64,000 nt of DNA from Paenibacillus jilunlii (GTDB lineage Bacteria > Bacillota > Bacilli > Paenibacillales > Paenibacillaceae): the NCBI RefSeq assembly GCF_900102965.1, contig NZ_FNGM01000021.1, positions 1 through 64,000 of the forward strand, in the 5' to 3' direction. The position numbers were made by a program, and so were the translations under genes. The notes beneath the pieces were generated by a model. That model saw only the letters and a program-made list of their open reading frames with translations. It was not told the origin of the DNA and made no database searches. Below, piece by piece: positions 34,372 to 42,570 of this stretch; position 1 is the first letter of the stretch; each line of letters starts with the position of its first letter.

Positions 34372-35361
34372 TCAGCTGGAGGAAGAAGCCGCCGCAGCCG
34401 ATGCGGCGGCAGCACCGGCAATGGCAGCCTGCTGCGCGATTACAATGTTGGTAATGCTGGTGGAGAGCGTCGTGGTGACTACACCGCTTTTTGCCTCATC
34501 TACATATTTGAAGGCCACCAGGGCAGCCGACAGCAGCAGCAGCTCCTGCTTCGTAACGGACCAGTTGCCGAAGCCTTTTTGGGTGCGCAGAAATTCATAA
34601 GTTTCCGACACACCGTTCACAATGTCTTCATGAACGCAGGGCAGCAGCGATAATACGCCAAGGGAGGATAAGGTGTATTCTTTATCCAGCCGAAGCCCTC
34701 TTGCCCGGAAGGCATCCCGGAGTGCAAGGACCTGGGACGCCGTTTCGGAAGCATTGTCCCCCAGCACCAGCACCTGCGTCAGCGCCTGCACACTGTTTCC
34801 GGACAGAAACTCCGGTTTCAGCGCAGCATAGAGCTGCTCCATGCGCTGAAGTCCGCTCTCAATAGGAATACCGGAAAGGCCGAGCAGGGCAGCAAAGATA
34901 TAGTCGTCCCGTCCTGTAAGGAAAGGGTGTCTGGCTTTCATGCCGTCATAGAATGCTTTTGCACGTTCTACCGTCTGCAGGTATTGATCCGATGCTGTAT
35001 TCACAGCAATCTGATAGGCGGCAATCACAAGATAATCTGATCCTCTGAACTTGGCGTCCTTAAGCAGCTCATAGACAGCCAATGTGTCTGCAAGCTGCTT
35101 CTCTTGATTAGCAGACAGGGAGAGCATGGCAGCAAGTCCAATTGCGGAAGTGCCCCGAAAGGAAGAGAAGCTTCCCGTATGCTCCTTAATAAGTTCATGG
35201 CTGGCGCGGATCGCGTCACTGTCGGCTATTTTGTCCTCGGCAGTATACAGCAGTGCCGCCAGGCGGTTGACCTGTGCATTTTTCCAGACAAACCCGTTTT
35301 TGACCCTCTGTGCATTTTCAGCAAATAATTCAAGTCTGGCTGTGTAGGATGACTCTTTCAT
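34372..35361 (-). CDS. DUF4003 family protein
   Basis: 329 residues from the ATG at 35361, eight bases after AAGGAG. It is entirely helical, matches the DUF4003 pattern (FRGTSAIGLAAMLSLS, FLTGRDDYIFAALLGLSG, VQALTQVLVLGD, LSSLGVLSLLP) and ends in a low-complexity Ala/Ser tail from residue 310 on. Function of the family is unknown. It lies 122 bp before the ABC exporter pair on the same strand but is probably separately transcribed. Confidence 0.8.
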   Translation of the reverse strand: MKESSYTARLELFAENAQRVKNGFVWKNAQVNRLAALLYTAEDKIADSDAIRASHELIKEHTGSFSSFRGTSAIGLAAMLSLSANQEKQLADTLAVYELLKDAKFRGSDYLVIAAYQIAVNTASDQYLQTVERAKAFYDGMKARHPFLTGRDDYIFAALLGLSGIPIESGLQRMEQLYAALKPEFLSGNSVQALTQVLVLGDNASETASQVLALRDAFRARGLRLDKEYTLSSLGVLSLLPCVHEDIVNGVSETYEFLRTQKGFGNWSVTKQELLLLSAALVAFKYVDEAKSGVVTTTLSTSITNIVIAQQAAIAGAAAASAAAASSSS

Positions 35362-35544
35362 GGGACACACTCCTTAATCGGCTGGATTGAACATCATCTC
35401 ATCTCATACGTAAGTTCCTTCTTCGCCGTTCCTGTTCATTCCTGCGTGATTTTCATCAGATTTTCAGTTTGGACCCTTATACTGCTGTTAAATATTCAGG
35501 CATGTGATGATCCGAACGAAGCACTGCCGTATGGAGGTTGGTCC

Positions 35545-37098
35545 ATGGTAAAGGGAATTCAACGAACACTGTATGTGATATTGGCTTTTTTGATCGGGCT
35601 TTTTATCGCTTCGTCTTTTTTTCTCCGGGCGGAGTATAACTATTTCGCTTTCGGCGACACACCGGTTCTGGAAAAGCAAAAGCTGGTTCTTTTTATGGTG
35701 CTGATCGCAATCATCCTCGCCTTAAGCGCCGTTCTGTACAGAATGTGCCTGAAGCTGGATAAGTACAGCCCCAGGATTGTTATTCCGGTTACGCTGCTTT
35801 TTTCTTCAGCCATCCAGATCGTGATCATCTTCCTGTTCACCCGCTTGCCGACGGATGATTCACAGACGGTGCTGTCGCTGGCTATGGATATGCTGTACCG
35901 GAACGATTATTCCTCCTTCCAGACCAGCGGTTATCTTCACATGTTCCCGTTCCAATTCTCAATCGTCCTGTACTTGAAGACACTGCTGTACCTGTTCCCG
36001 GATAATTATCTGGTCATCAAAAGCTTCAATATTCTGTTTTCGCTGGTTACTACATTAATGATCTACCTGCTATACAAAGAGCTTAACACCAAATCCAAAC
36101 AAAATGACTATGGGGTCCTGGTCTTTGCTGCCACTTACCTTCCTTCGTTGTTCATGAGCAACCTCATCTATAATGACGTGATTGCTACCGCTTTTCTGAC
36201 CAGTGCATTATATTTTGCTGTAAAATTCATCAGAACTACTTCGCTCAAGGATATCCTGCTCGCAGCCATTTTATTGGCGATTGGGAACTATTTCCGGAGT
36301 ATCGGTGTTATTTTTCTTATAACGGTTCTGCTTACCCTTCTATTTCACAGGCGGACTCTTGGACTCCGAAAAGTCATCACCTCAGTGATTCTGACGGCTC
36401 TGCTGTTCAATGTTCCGGGCTGGACGCAAAATGCTGTACTTCAGGGAACGCATGTCGTGGAGGAACCGGTCAGCACTAACTCTGCGCCTGTCTACATGTG
36501 GCTGAATATGGGTGTCAACCTGGAGACGTTCGGGTTCTGGGACAACCGGGAGAGCTACACCATCTATCAGCGGGATGCCAACTATAGCAAGGCGGAAAGC
36601 ACCAGGCTGTTCAAGGCGTCGATTGCCGATAAGTTCTCCGGGGCCACTGTAGGCGAATTAGTGAATATGTATTATAAAAAGCTCATCTGGACCTGGACCG
36701 AAGGTACTTACCAGATGGAGAGATACGGCATAGGAAATGACGGCTCGTCCAGCAGCGGAGGCAGAATGGGCTTTGTGATGGACCGCTATGTATACACTAC
36801 ATTTGCTTCGGACTGGTTCAAGGGGGATTCGAATGCCAGAAGCGGGCTGCTCTGGATGATGTATGTCCTGAATATCCTGATGTATGCTTGTATTCTCGTG
36901 CGGTTAATCAGTGGCATAAAAGCAAAGCGGTATGCGGAAACCCCGCTGATTCTGGTCATTCTGGGGTTCATCGGATTCTATCTGTTATGGGAGATCAAAT
37001 CCCGCTACATTTACCCGGTGTATCCGCTGCTGATTGTATTTTCCTATATGGGTTTTAAGGACGTATATGATTATACGTTTGGAAAGAGGGGGGCTTAG
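35545..37098 (+). CDS. Multi-pass GT-C type glycosyltransferase (mannosyltransferase-like)
   Basis: 517 residues from the ATG at 35545 (GGAGG eight bases upstream); a longer frame from 35446 has no site. About ten membrane segments. The first extracellular loop carries the acidic pair Asp104-Asp105 (TRLPTDDSQTVL) directly after a helix, the metal/donor position of GT-C enzymes such as PMT/ArnT. It probably moves a sugar from a lipid carrier to a surface glycan or protein. A small Gly-rich lipoprotein gene starts one base after its stop and may be a partner or acceptor. Confidence 0.75.
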   Translation: MVKGIQRTLYVILAFLIGLFIASSFFLRAEYNYFAFGDTPVLEKQKLVLFMVLIAIILALSAVLYRMCLKLDKYSPRIVIPVTLLFSSAIQIVIIFLFTRLPTDDSQTVLSLAMDMLYRNDYSSFQTSGYLHMFPFQFSIVLYLKTLLYLFPDNYLVIKSFNILFSLVTTLMIYLLYKELNTKSKQNDYGVLVFAATYLPSLFMSNLIYNDVIATAFLTSALYFAVKFIRTTSLKDILLAAILLAIGNYFRSIGVIFLITVLLTLLFHRRTLGLRKVITSVILTALLFNVPGWTQNAVLQGTHVVEEPVSTNSAPVYMWLNMGVNLETFGFWDNRESYTIYQRDANYSKAESTRLFKASIADKFSGATVGELVNMYYKKLIWTWTEGTYQMERYGIGNDGSSSSGGRMGFVMDRYVYTTFASDWFKGDSNARSGLLWMMYVLNILMYACILVRLISGIKAKRYAETPLILVILGFIGFYLLWEIKSRYIYPVYPLLIVFSYMGFKDVYDYTFGKRGA

Positions 37099-37099
37099 G

Positions 37100-37414
37100 A
37101 TGCGGACTCCAAAAGGCTATATCTCATTGCTGGCCGCAGTGCTCGGCTGCTCCATGATTCTGACTTCCTGTGACGCCATTACCTCCCAAAAAATTACGGA
37201 TACGGACTCCGGCTCCAGGATGAACGGATTCCCGGGAAGAAATGGCGGCACGAACTTTAACGGTGGAGGCAACGGAAACGGCGGCTTTCCAGGCATGAAT
37301 GGCGGAACGCAAAGGGACGGCAGCTTACCGGACATGAATGGCGGAACGCAAAGGAATGGCGGTCAAGGGACGGACGGTGGTCAGGGGGCTGACGGCGGGT
37401 CCAGCGGCACATGA
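37100..37414 (+). CDS. Small Gly/Asn-rich lipoprotein
   Basis: 104 residues. A lipoprotein signal ends in the lipobox LTSC (Cys about 24), then the chain becomes Gly/Asn-rich with imperfect repeats of the type GMNGGTQRDG and DMNGGTQRNG. No catalytic motif. It starts one base after the GT-C gene, with AAGAGGGGGG as binding site, so the two are coupled. The last 34 bp overlap the ClbS-like gene on the other strand. It could be a surface-exposed acceptor or spacer protein; that is conjecture. Confidence 0.7.
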   Translation: MRTPKGYISLLAAVLGCSMILTSCDAITSQKITDTDSGSRMNGFPGRNGGTNFNGGGNGNGGFPGMNGGTQRDGSLPDMNGGTQRNGGQGTDGGQGADGGSSGT

Positions 37415-37926
37415 TGAAGGTTTTTCTTCCACTTTCTGATTTTGGCCCGGAAGCTTGTGAATGGGGCCGCCGAATTGATATGAATCCACCGGGCCATCGG
37501 CCAGTTCTCCTTGCTGCCTGTCCATTTGCGGATTCCCTGGATGAACAGCTCTTCTTCCGTCAGCGTGCTGACCCAGTCCAGCCATTGCTGCTCTGTCTGC
37601 CGGAATAAGTCCCGCAGTTCGGGAAGGGACAATGCTGCATATTGGTCATAAAAGGATTGATACAGTCCGCCGAGCTGGTTCCACTTGTAGCCGGGTGCCG
37701 GCATTTGTGCCTCCCGGCCTTCCCGTTCATCCTTGTCCCAACCCATGACAAGCTGAAGCCAACCCAGCTGGTAGGCGATAATTTCGGCGGGCGTTTTATC
37801 CACCCCGGGAAGCCTCACGTCTTTTTGACTCGTATCGACGTCTTCAAATTCCGCATCCAGCAGCACATACTTGCTGTGGATGGCCTCCAACAAATCCTTC
37901 TTGGACGAATATTCATAGCTTGCCAT
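37381..37926 (-). CDS. ClbS/DfsB family four-helix protein
   Basis: 181 residues of the DUF1706/DinB-like four-helix bundle. Diagnostic stretches are SKKDLLEAIHSKYVLLDAEF near the N-terminus, AYQLGWLQLVMGWDKDE and, near the end, WIHINSAAPFTSFRAKIRKWKK. ClbS is the colibactin self-resistance protein; most homologues have no known role and no colibactin genes are present. Tail-to-tail overlap of 34 bp with the lipoprotein gene. Confidence 0.88.
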   Translation of the reverse strand: MASYEYSSKKDLLEAIHSKYVLLDAEFEDVDTSQKDVRLPGVDKTPAEIIAYQLGWLQLVMGWDKDEREGREAQMPAPGYKWNQLGGLYQSFYDQYAALSLPELRDLFRQTEQQWLDWVSTLTEEELFIQGIRKWTGSKENWPMARWIHINSAAPFTSFRAKIRKWKKNLHHVPLDPPSAP

Positions 37927-38438
37927 AGCGGTGCACCTCGTTTTTATTTTGTTATAGCATAGAGTAGTGACAGCAGTATGTCATATTTATCTTAATCTTG
38001 TTGAATGGCCAGTAACCTGGTTCATCCTTCGCTGCAGGGTGGCCGGGTTTTTCTGTTACTATAATTTTATGAACAGAGCCGGTGATCCTTAATGGGAAAA
38101 AGTATCACTAATTGAGCTTATTCGGCTTATGGAGTAGCCTATGTTGGAATAAGTACCACTAATCCGGCTGAAAGTGGCGATATGGGATAAATATGCACCA
38201 ATTAAGTGTCCAAAATCCAACTAAATCCACCTGCAGGCCGGTTTTCAGCTCATTAGTTTTACTTTTTCCACTTAGCTTCCGTTCCAGAGGAGCCTCACTT
38301 ACGTTCCCGAGTTTTCAAGTTCAATTTATGCAGCATGAAAATATTGGTATTCTAAACCAACTGCATATTATAATAGATTCAAAAACAGGACTTTTGTAGC
38401 AGAGCAGTCTGAATAAAATACTGAAGGGAAGTTGGTAA
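37927..38438. other. Gene-free spacer with hairpin and degenerate repeats
   Basis: This 512-bp stretch holds the ClbS promoter region on the left, a hairpin AACCTGG...CCGGGTTTTT at 38014-38052 that could act as a terminator although no plus-strand gene precedes it, the repeat cluster at 38094-38275, and the promoter region of the defence-like genes on the right. The segment 38276-38438 is AT-rich with no further structure seen. Confidence 0.5.
38094..38275. repeat. Diverged cluster of the GGAAAAAGG...CCTTTTTCC family
   Basis: GGGAAAAAGTATCACTAATT at 38094 is the inverted right end of the family (ATTAGTGATCCTTTTTCC). A second diverged end, TTGGAATAAGTACCACTAAT, is at 38144 and an inverted one, CATTAGTTTTACTTTTTCCAC, ends the block. 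The core found in the other copies is not preserved. The cluster lies exactly at the left boundary of the defence-like region. Confidence 0.55.
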
Positions 38439-39227
38439 ATGATAGAGTTTAATTGTTCTTTCTACCTTGCTTCTACCCCTACACGCAGTATTGGTCGTGT
38501 ACATACATATCGTATTACAAAATCAGAAATGGGTATTTATGGAGAAGTATATACGGGCAATCTCATCAGATCCCTCGGGGTTCACTATGGGGACTATGTG
38601 AATTCAACCGGAGCAACGATTTGGAGAATTCATAATTTGTATTCGGGACCTTCGGTTGGAAGAATACAGATTCATTCTGAAAAACACAAGTCTCAAGCGG
38701 TAACCGGAAACATTGGCGAGGCCGTAGTTATGCCTGCTTTGGGTGCTGCTATGGGGGTTGTTCGAATCCCTTTTCAAAGAATGAAAGCTCACAATTTGAG
38801 ATGTCCGGATTTCAGGTTTTATTGTGACTGGGTACAGTTGGATAGACTGTGGAATACTTCTTGTTCCTCAATGAGTAATTTGCCTAATGATATGCCTTTG
38901 GAAGTGAAGACGCATTTAGGGAGAGACGAGGGATATCCTCTCGATGCTCTAGAGCAGTTATTGAAGTATTGGCATGAATGCAGCAGCAACGGGTACGCGA
39001 GTGCAGTTGGTTTTGGTGTTATAGCCCGGGTAGATTTAGATGTGAACAAAAATTCAGGTTCCAATCATCACTTTATCCGTTACTTATTATTTGTTCCCAG
39101 AACGGGTTTTAGCCTGAGGAGGTTCGAGAGAGGATTTAAAATTATCAAAAGTACAGATTTTAAAAAGAAATATAAAACGGAGTACAAGCAAAAATTTATC
39201 CGGTGGTTAGGCAGGTACTTTATATGA
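38439..39227 (+). CDS. Putative PD-(D/E)XK nuclease-like protein
   Basis: 262 residues, no membrane segment. The order of conserved-looking residues fits the PD-(D/E)XK fold: Glu94 in TGNIGEAVVMPAL, Asp124 in RCPDFRFY, and Glu155-x-Lys157 in PLEVKTHLG, followed by a Gln in EQLLKYW as often seen after the E-x-K strand. The region before residue 85 is beta-rich and unassigned; the end is basic. The stop overlaps the next gene's start (ATGA) and a type I restriction-modification operon follows. A role as a defence nuclease is inferred; I do not recognise the family by name. Confidence 0.6.
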   Translation: MIEFNCSFYLASTPTRSIGRVHTYRITKSEMGIYGEVYTGNLIRSLGVHYGDYVNSTGATIWRIHNLYSGPSVGRIQIHSEKHKSQAVTGNIGEAVVMPALGAAMGVVRIPFQRMKAHNLRCPDFRFYCDWVQLDRLWNTSCSSMSNLPNDMPLEVKTHLGRDEGYPLDALEQLLKYWHECSSNGYASAVGFGVIARVDLDVNKNSGSNHHFIRYLLFVPRTGFSLRRFERGFKIIKSTDFKKKYKTEYKQKFIRWLGRYFI

Positions 39228-39838
39228 ATGAGAGAATTCTTCACTTATTCCAAAAGATAAACTCGCTGCTATGGGTTTACGATATCAGAAAGACAGAGCC
39301 TTTGCTCAAAGAGGCTAAAGCTTTGTTGGCTGAAATGAAGGACCCGTTCTTGCAGAAGATTTTTGACCAGTATAAAGACACTTATGATGAATTAAATATT
39401 AAGGAAATGCAAGTAGAGTTAGACAGTATGTACAACAATGCGAATATTGAGTCCAGTAATATTTTCTATAGTAATGCAAACTTTTCTGAATTATTGATCA
39501 TTAAAAATGAATTTGAAGCAGACATCAGAATTGTGACTTCAAGTGAATTCCTATGGCGATTCAAGGAACACCACCAGGAAATCTCTGTTGTTGATCGTGA
39601 ATCACAAAACAGTATACATGCGGAAAAAAGTGAGGAAAGTGACAGCGGAGTTGTCTACGAACTTGTCTTCCCAAATCATGTGGAGCAGTTCGGAGCAATA
39701 ACATTTACCAGCTCGGGAATAACCGAAGGAAGGTTCTATGCTAAGCATTTAAGTAAATCTGATGGGTCACATCACTCCGTAACATGCAAGCTGTTCATTG
39801 AGCTAGCCTCTAAAGTATATGGAGTATCCAATGATTAA
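39224..39838 (+). CDS. Unknown protein coupled to the nuclease-like gene
   Basis: 204 residues from ATG 39224, four bases inside the upstream gene. The N-terminal 80 residues are helical and charged (LHLFQKINSLLWVYDIRKTE, LLKEAKALLAEMKDPF); the C-terminal part is beta-rich (VVYELVFPNHVEQFGAITFTSSG). No motif recognised. Its tight coupling suggests it works with the nuclease-like protein, for example as a specificity, inhibitor or sensor subunit. It ends 71 bp before hsdM. Base composition is AT-richer than the flanking core genes, as in the rest of this island. Confidence 0.65.
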   Translation: MNERILHLFQKINSLLWVYDIRKTEPLLKEAKALLAEMKDPFLQKIFDQYKDTYDELNIKEMQVELDSMYNNANIESSNIFYSNANFSELLIIKNEFEADIRIVTSSEFLWRFKEHHQEISVVDRESQNSIHAEKSEESDSGVVYELVFPNHVEQFGAITFTSSGITEGRFYAKHLSKSDGSHHSVTCKLFIELASKVYGVSND

Positions 39839-39909
39839 GGAGATCGGTGTATAATATAGGAGATATTATCGAATAAAGAATGATTATGGAATAGAATGGA
39901 GAAAGATGC

Positions 39910-41379
39910 ATGCTAACAGGAGAAGTTCGCAACAAGGTTGATAAAATATGGTCGGATTTATGGGCAGGTGGAATCAGTAATCCTCTTACCGTTATTGAAC
40001 AACTTACCTATCTGATGTTTATTCGTTCTCTGGATGAAAAGGAACTGGAGAATGAGAGTTTTGAAGCTTTAAGCGGTGAAAAGATGCCGAAGATTTTCCC
40101 CGAGGACGAAGAGGGACAAGAACTGCGCTGGAGTAAATTCAAAACCAAAGATGCCCGTATCATCTATGATATTGTCGGCACGAAGGTGTTTCCGTTTATC
40201 AAAGCCATGAATGGAGCGAACACGACGGCCTTCTCGCGCTACATGCAGGATGCCATGTTTCTGGTTCCTACCCCTCAAGTATTGCAAAAGATGATCACAG
40301 GTCTCGATGAACTGTATGAACATGATATCAAGAACCTGGATATGCAAGGTGATCTGTATGAGTACATGCTGGGAAAGCTGGCTTCGGCTGGACAAAACGG
40401 CCAGTTCAGAACGCCCAAGCATATTCGCGATCTGATGGTGGATCTGATTGCGCCTACACCAAATGACAAGATCGTTGATCCGGCTTGCGGTACAGCGGGT
40501 TTCCTTGTCTCTTCTGCCGAATATATCCGCGAAAAATATGAGGCGGAGATGACCAGCGAGCAGTGGGAACATTTCTCGGGTGAAATGTTCTCCGGTTATG
40601 ATACCGATAGAACGATGCTCCGCCTATCTGCCATGAACCTGATGCTCCATTCCATTAGCCAGCCGCATATTGATTATGTGGACAGTGTGTCCAGACAAAA
40701 CAATACGGCATCCGCCTATGATATTGTGCTCGCCAATCCACCATTCACTGGAACGGTAGACGCGGAGAGCATCAACGAAAACTTAAGAACGATCACAGAT
40801 ACCAAAAAGACGGAGCTTTTGTTCGTGGCCCTCTTCCTGCGCATACTGCGCAAAGGCGGACGCTGTGCGTGTATCGTCCCTGACGGTGTGCTGTTTGGTT
40901 CGACTAAAGCGCATAAATCTCTTCGCAAAGAACTGGTAGAGAACCATCAGCTTCAGGCGGTAATCTCCATGCCGAGTGGTGTGTTTAAGCCCTATGCAGG
41001 AGTTAGCACAGCGATTCTCTTGTTCACCAAAACAGATGCAGGCGGCACGGATAAAGTGTGGTTTTACGATATGAAAGCGGACGGTTATTCTCTCGATGAT
41101 AAACGCTCTCCTATTGCGGCAAACGATATCCCGGATATCATCGCCCGTTACCATAACCTTGAAGGTGAAGCCGACCGTCAACCGACAGAGCCTAGCTTTC
41201 TGGTGGACAAGTCTGCGATTGAAGCGAATGACTATGATCTGTCAATTAATAGATATAAAGAGGTCGTGTATGAAAAGGTAGAGTATGACAAGCCCGAAGT
41301 GATCATGACTCGATTAGATGAGTTGAGCCTTGATATTTCCTCTAAGATGGAGGAATTGAGGGGGTTGTTGGGTGAGTAA
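39910..41379 (+). CDS. hsdM: Type I restriction-modification system, methyltransferase subunit
   Basis: 489 residues. An N-terminal helical HsdM_N domain (about 8-140) precedes the N6-adenine methyltransferase domain with the SAM motif DPACGTAGFL at 190-199 and the catalytic NPPF at 276-279. It methylates adenine in the target sequence chosen by HsdS, protecting host DNA. GAGAAAG lies eight bases before the ATG. The end overlaps hsdS by eight bases. Confidence 0.96.
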   Translation: MLTGEVRNKVDKIWSDLWAGGISNPLTVIEQLTYLMFIRSLDEKELENESFEALSGEKMPKIFPEDEEGQELRWSKFKTKDARIIYDIVGTKVFPFIKAMNGANTTAFSRYMQDAMFLVPTPQVLQKMITGLDELYEHDIKNLDMQGDLYEYMLGKLASAGQNGQFRTPKHIRDLMVDLIAPTPNDKIVDPACGTAGFLVSSAEYIREKYEAEMTSEQWEHFSGEMFSGYDTDRTMLRLSAMNLMLHSISQPHIDYVDSVSRQNNTASAYDIVLANPPFTGTVDAESINENLRTITDTKKTELLFVALFLRILRKGGRCACIVPDGVLFGSTKAHKSLRKELVENHQLQAVISMPSGVFKPYAGVSTAILLFTKTDAGGTDKVWFYDMKADGYSLDDKRSPIAANDIPDIIARYHNLEGEADRQPTEPSFLVDKSAIEANDYDLSINRYKEVVYEKVEYDKPEVIMTRLDELSLDISSKMEELRGLLGE

Positions 41380-42544
41380 GTGGGAAAAGGTAAAACTAGG
41401 TGACATTGGTGAGTTTAAAAGTGGTGGAACCCCCACAAGAAATAAACCGGAATATTTTGAGGGGGAGATCCCATGGATTACAACCACCTCACTTGGAAAG
41501 ACATTTATTGAAGGTGCAGATGCAACTGTATTTATTTCGCAGGAAGCTGTTTTAAATAGTGCAACCAAGATAATCTCAAAAAATTCAATTATGATAGGAA
41601 CTAGAGTCGGCGTAGGAAAAGTCTCTATTAATACAGTTCCTATGTGTACTAGCCAAGATATTATATCAATTGAGAATATTGACAATGGTCAATTTTATAA
41701 GCCTTATATTCTCCATTGTATAAAAAGCTACAGTCAATATTTTGATACTCAAAAGCGAGGGGCAACGATCCAGGGAATTAATAGCGGTGTATTAAAATCA
41801 ATTGATATACCTCAACCACCGCTCGAAATACAAAAGCAAATTGCCAAAACACTAGACACTGCAGCCGAACTGCTCGCCATACGTAAACAGCAGCTTGCTG
41901 AGCTGGACAATCTGATCAAAGCTACCTTTTATGATATGTTTGGTGATCTTACTACTAATGAAAAGAAGTGGAACAGCACATCGATTGTTGATGTGTGTAC
42001 TGAAATAGTAGATTGTGTAAATAAAACCGCGCCTATTATTGATGAAATTAGCCCGTACAAAATGCTGAGAACAACAAACATCAAAAAAGGCTATGTAGAT
42101 ACTCGAAATGTTAATTATGTGGATGAACAGACATTTCAAAAATGGACAAGACGATCAGTTCCTAAAAGAGGAGATGTTCTACTAACAAGAGAGGCACCTA
42201 TTGGGGAAACTGGAATAATTGAGAGTGATGACTTTTTATTTTTAGGACAAAGGATAGTGTCATACAGAGCTAATAATTCAATAATAGACTCGTTATTTCT
42301 TATGTATCATATGCAGTCAGAGTATTTTCAAGATCAAATAAGGAGACTCGCACGAGGGTCAACTGTTAAGCATTTATCAGTTCCAGAGTGTAACCTATTT
42401 GTGGTGTATGTTCCACCAATCGAACTCCAAACCCAATTCGCCAACATCGTCACCAAAATCGAAGAACAAAAAGCCCTCGTCAAAAAAGCCATAGACGAGA
42501 CGCAATACCTCTTCAACAGCTTAATGAGCGAGTACTTCGAATAA
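41372..42544 (+). CDS. hsdS: Type I restriction-modification system, specificity subunit
   Basis: 390 residues from GTG 41372, inside the end of hsdM. Two target-recognition domains (about 1-150 and 195-350) are each followed by a conserved helical spacer: PPLEIQKQIAKTLDTAAELL around 150-190 and PPIELQTQFANIVTKIEEQK near the C-terminus. The TRDs are markedly more AT-rich than hsdM and hsdR, as expected for horizontally shuffled recognition domains. Target sequence cannot be predicted from here; a split recognition site is expected. Confidence 0.95.
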   Translation: MSKWEKVKLGDIGEFKSGGTPTRNKPEYFEGEIPWITTTSLGKTFIEGADATVFISQEAVLNSATKIISKNSIMIGTRVGVGKVSINTVPMCTSQDIISIENIDNGQFYKPYILHCIKSYSQYFDTQKRGATIQGINSGVLKSIDIPQPPLEIQKQIAKTLDTAAELLAIRKQQLAELDNLIKATFYDMFGDLTTNEKKWNSTSIVDVCTEIVDCVNKTAPIIDEISPYKMLRTTNIKKGYVDTRNVNYVDEQTFQKWTRRSVPKRGDVLLTREAPIGETGIIESDDFLFLGQRIVSYRANNSIIDSLFLMYHMQSEYFQDQIRRLARGSTVKHLSVPECNLFVVYVPPIELQTQFANIVTKIEEQKALVKKAIDETQYLFNSLMSEYFE

Positions 42545-42570
42545 AAGAAATTATCCGTGAGGTGAATCCA

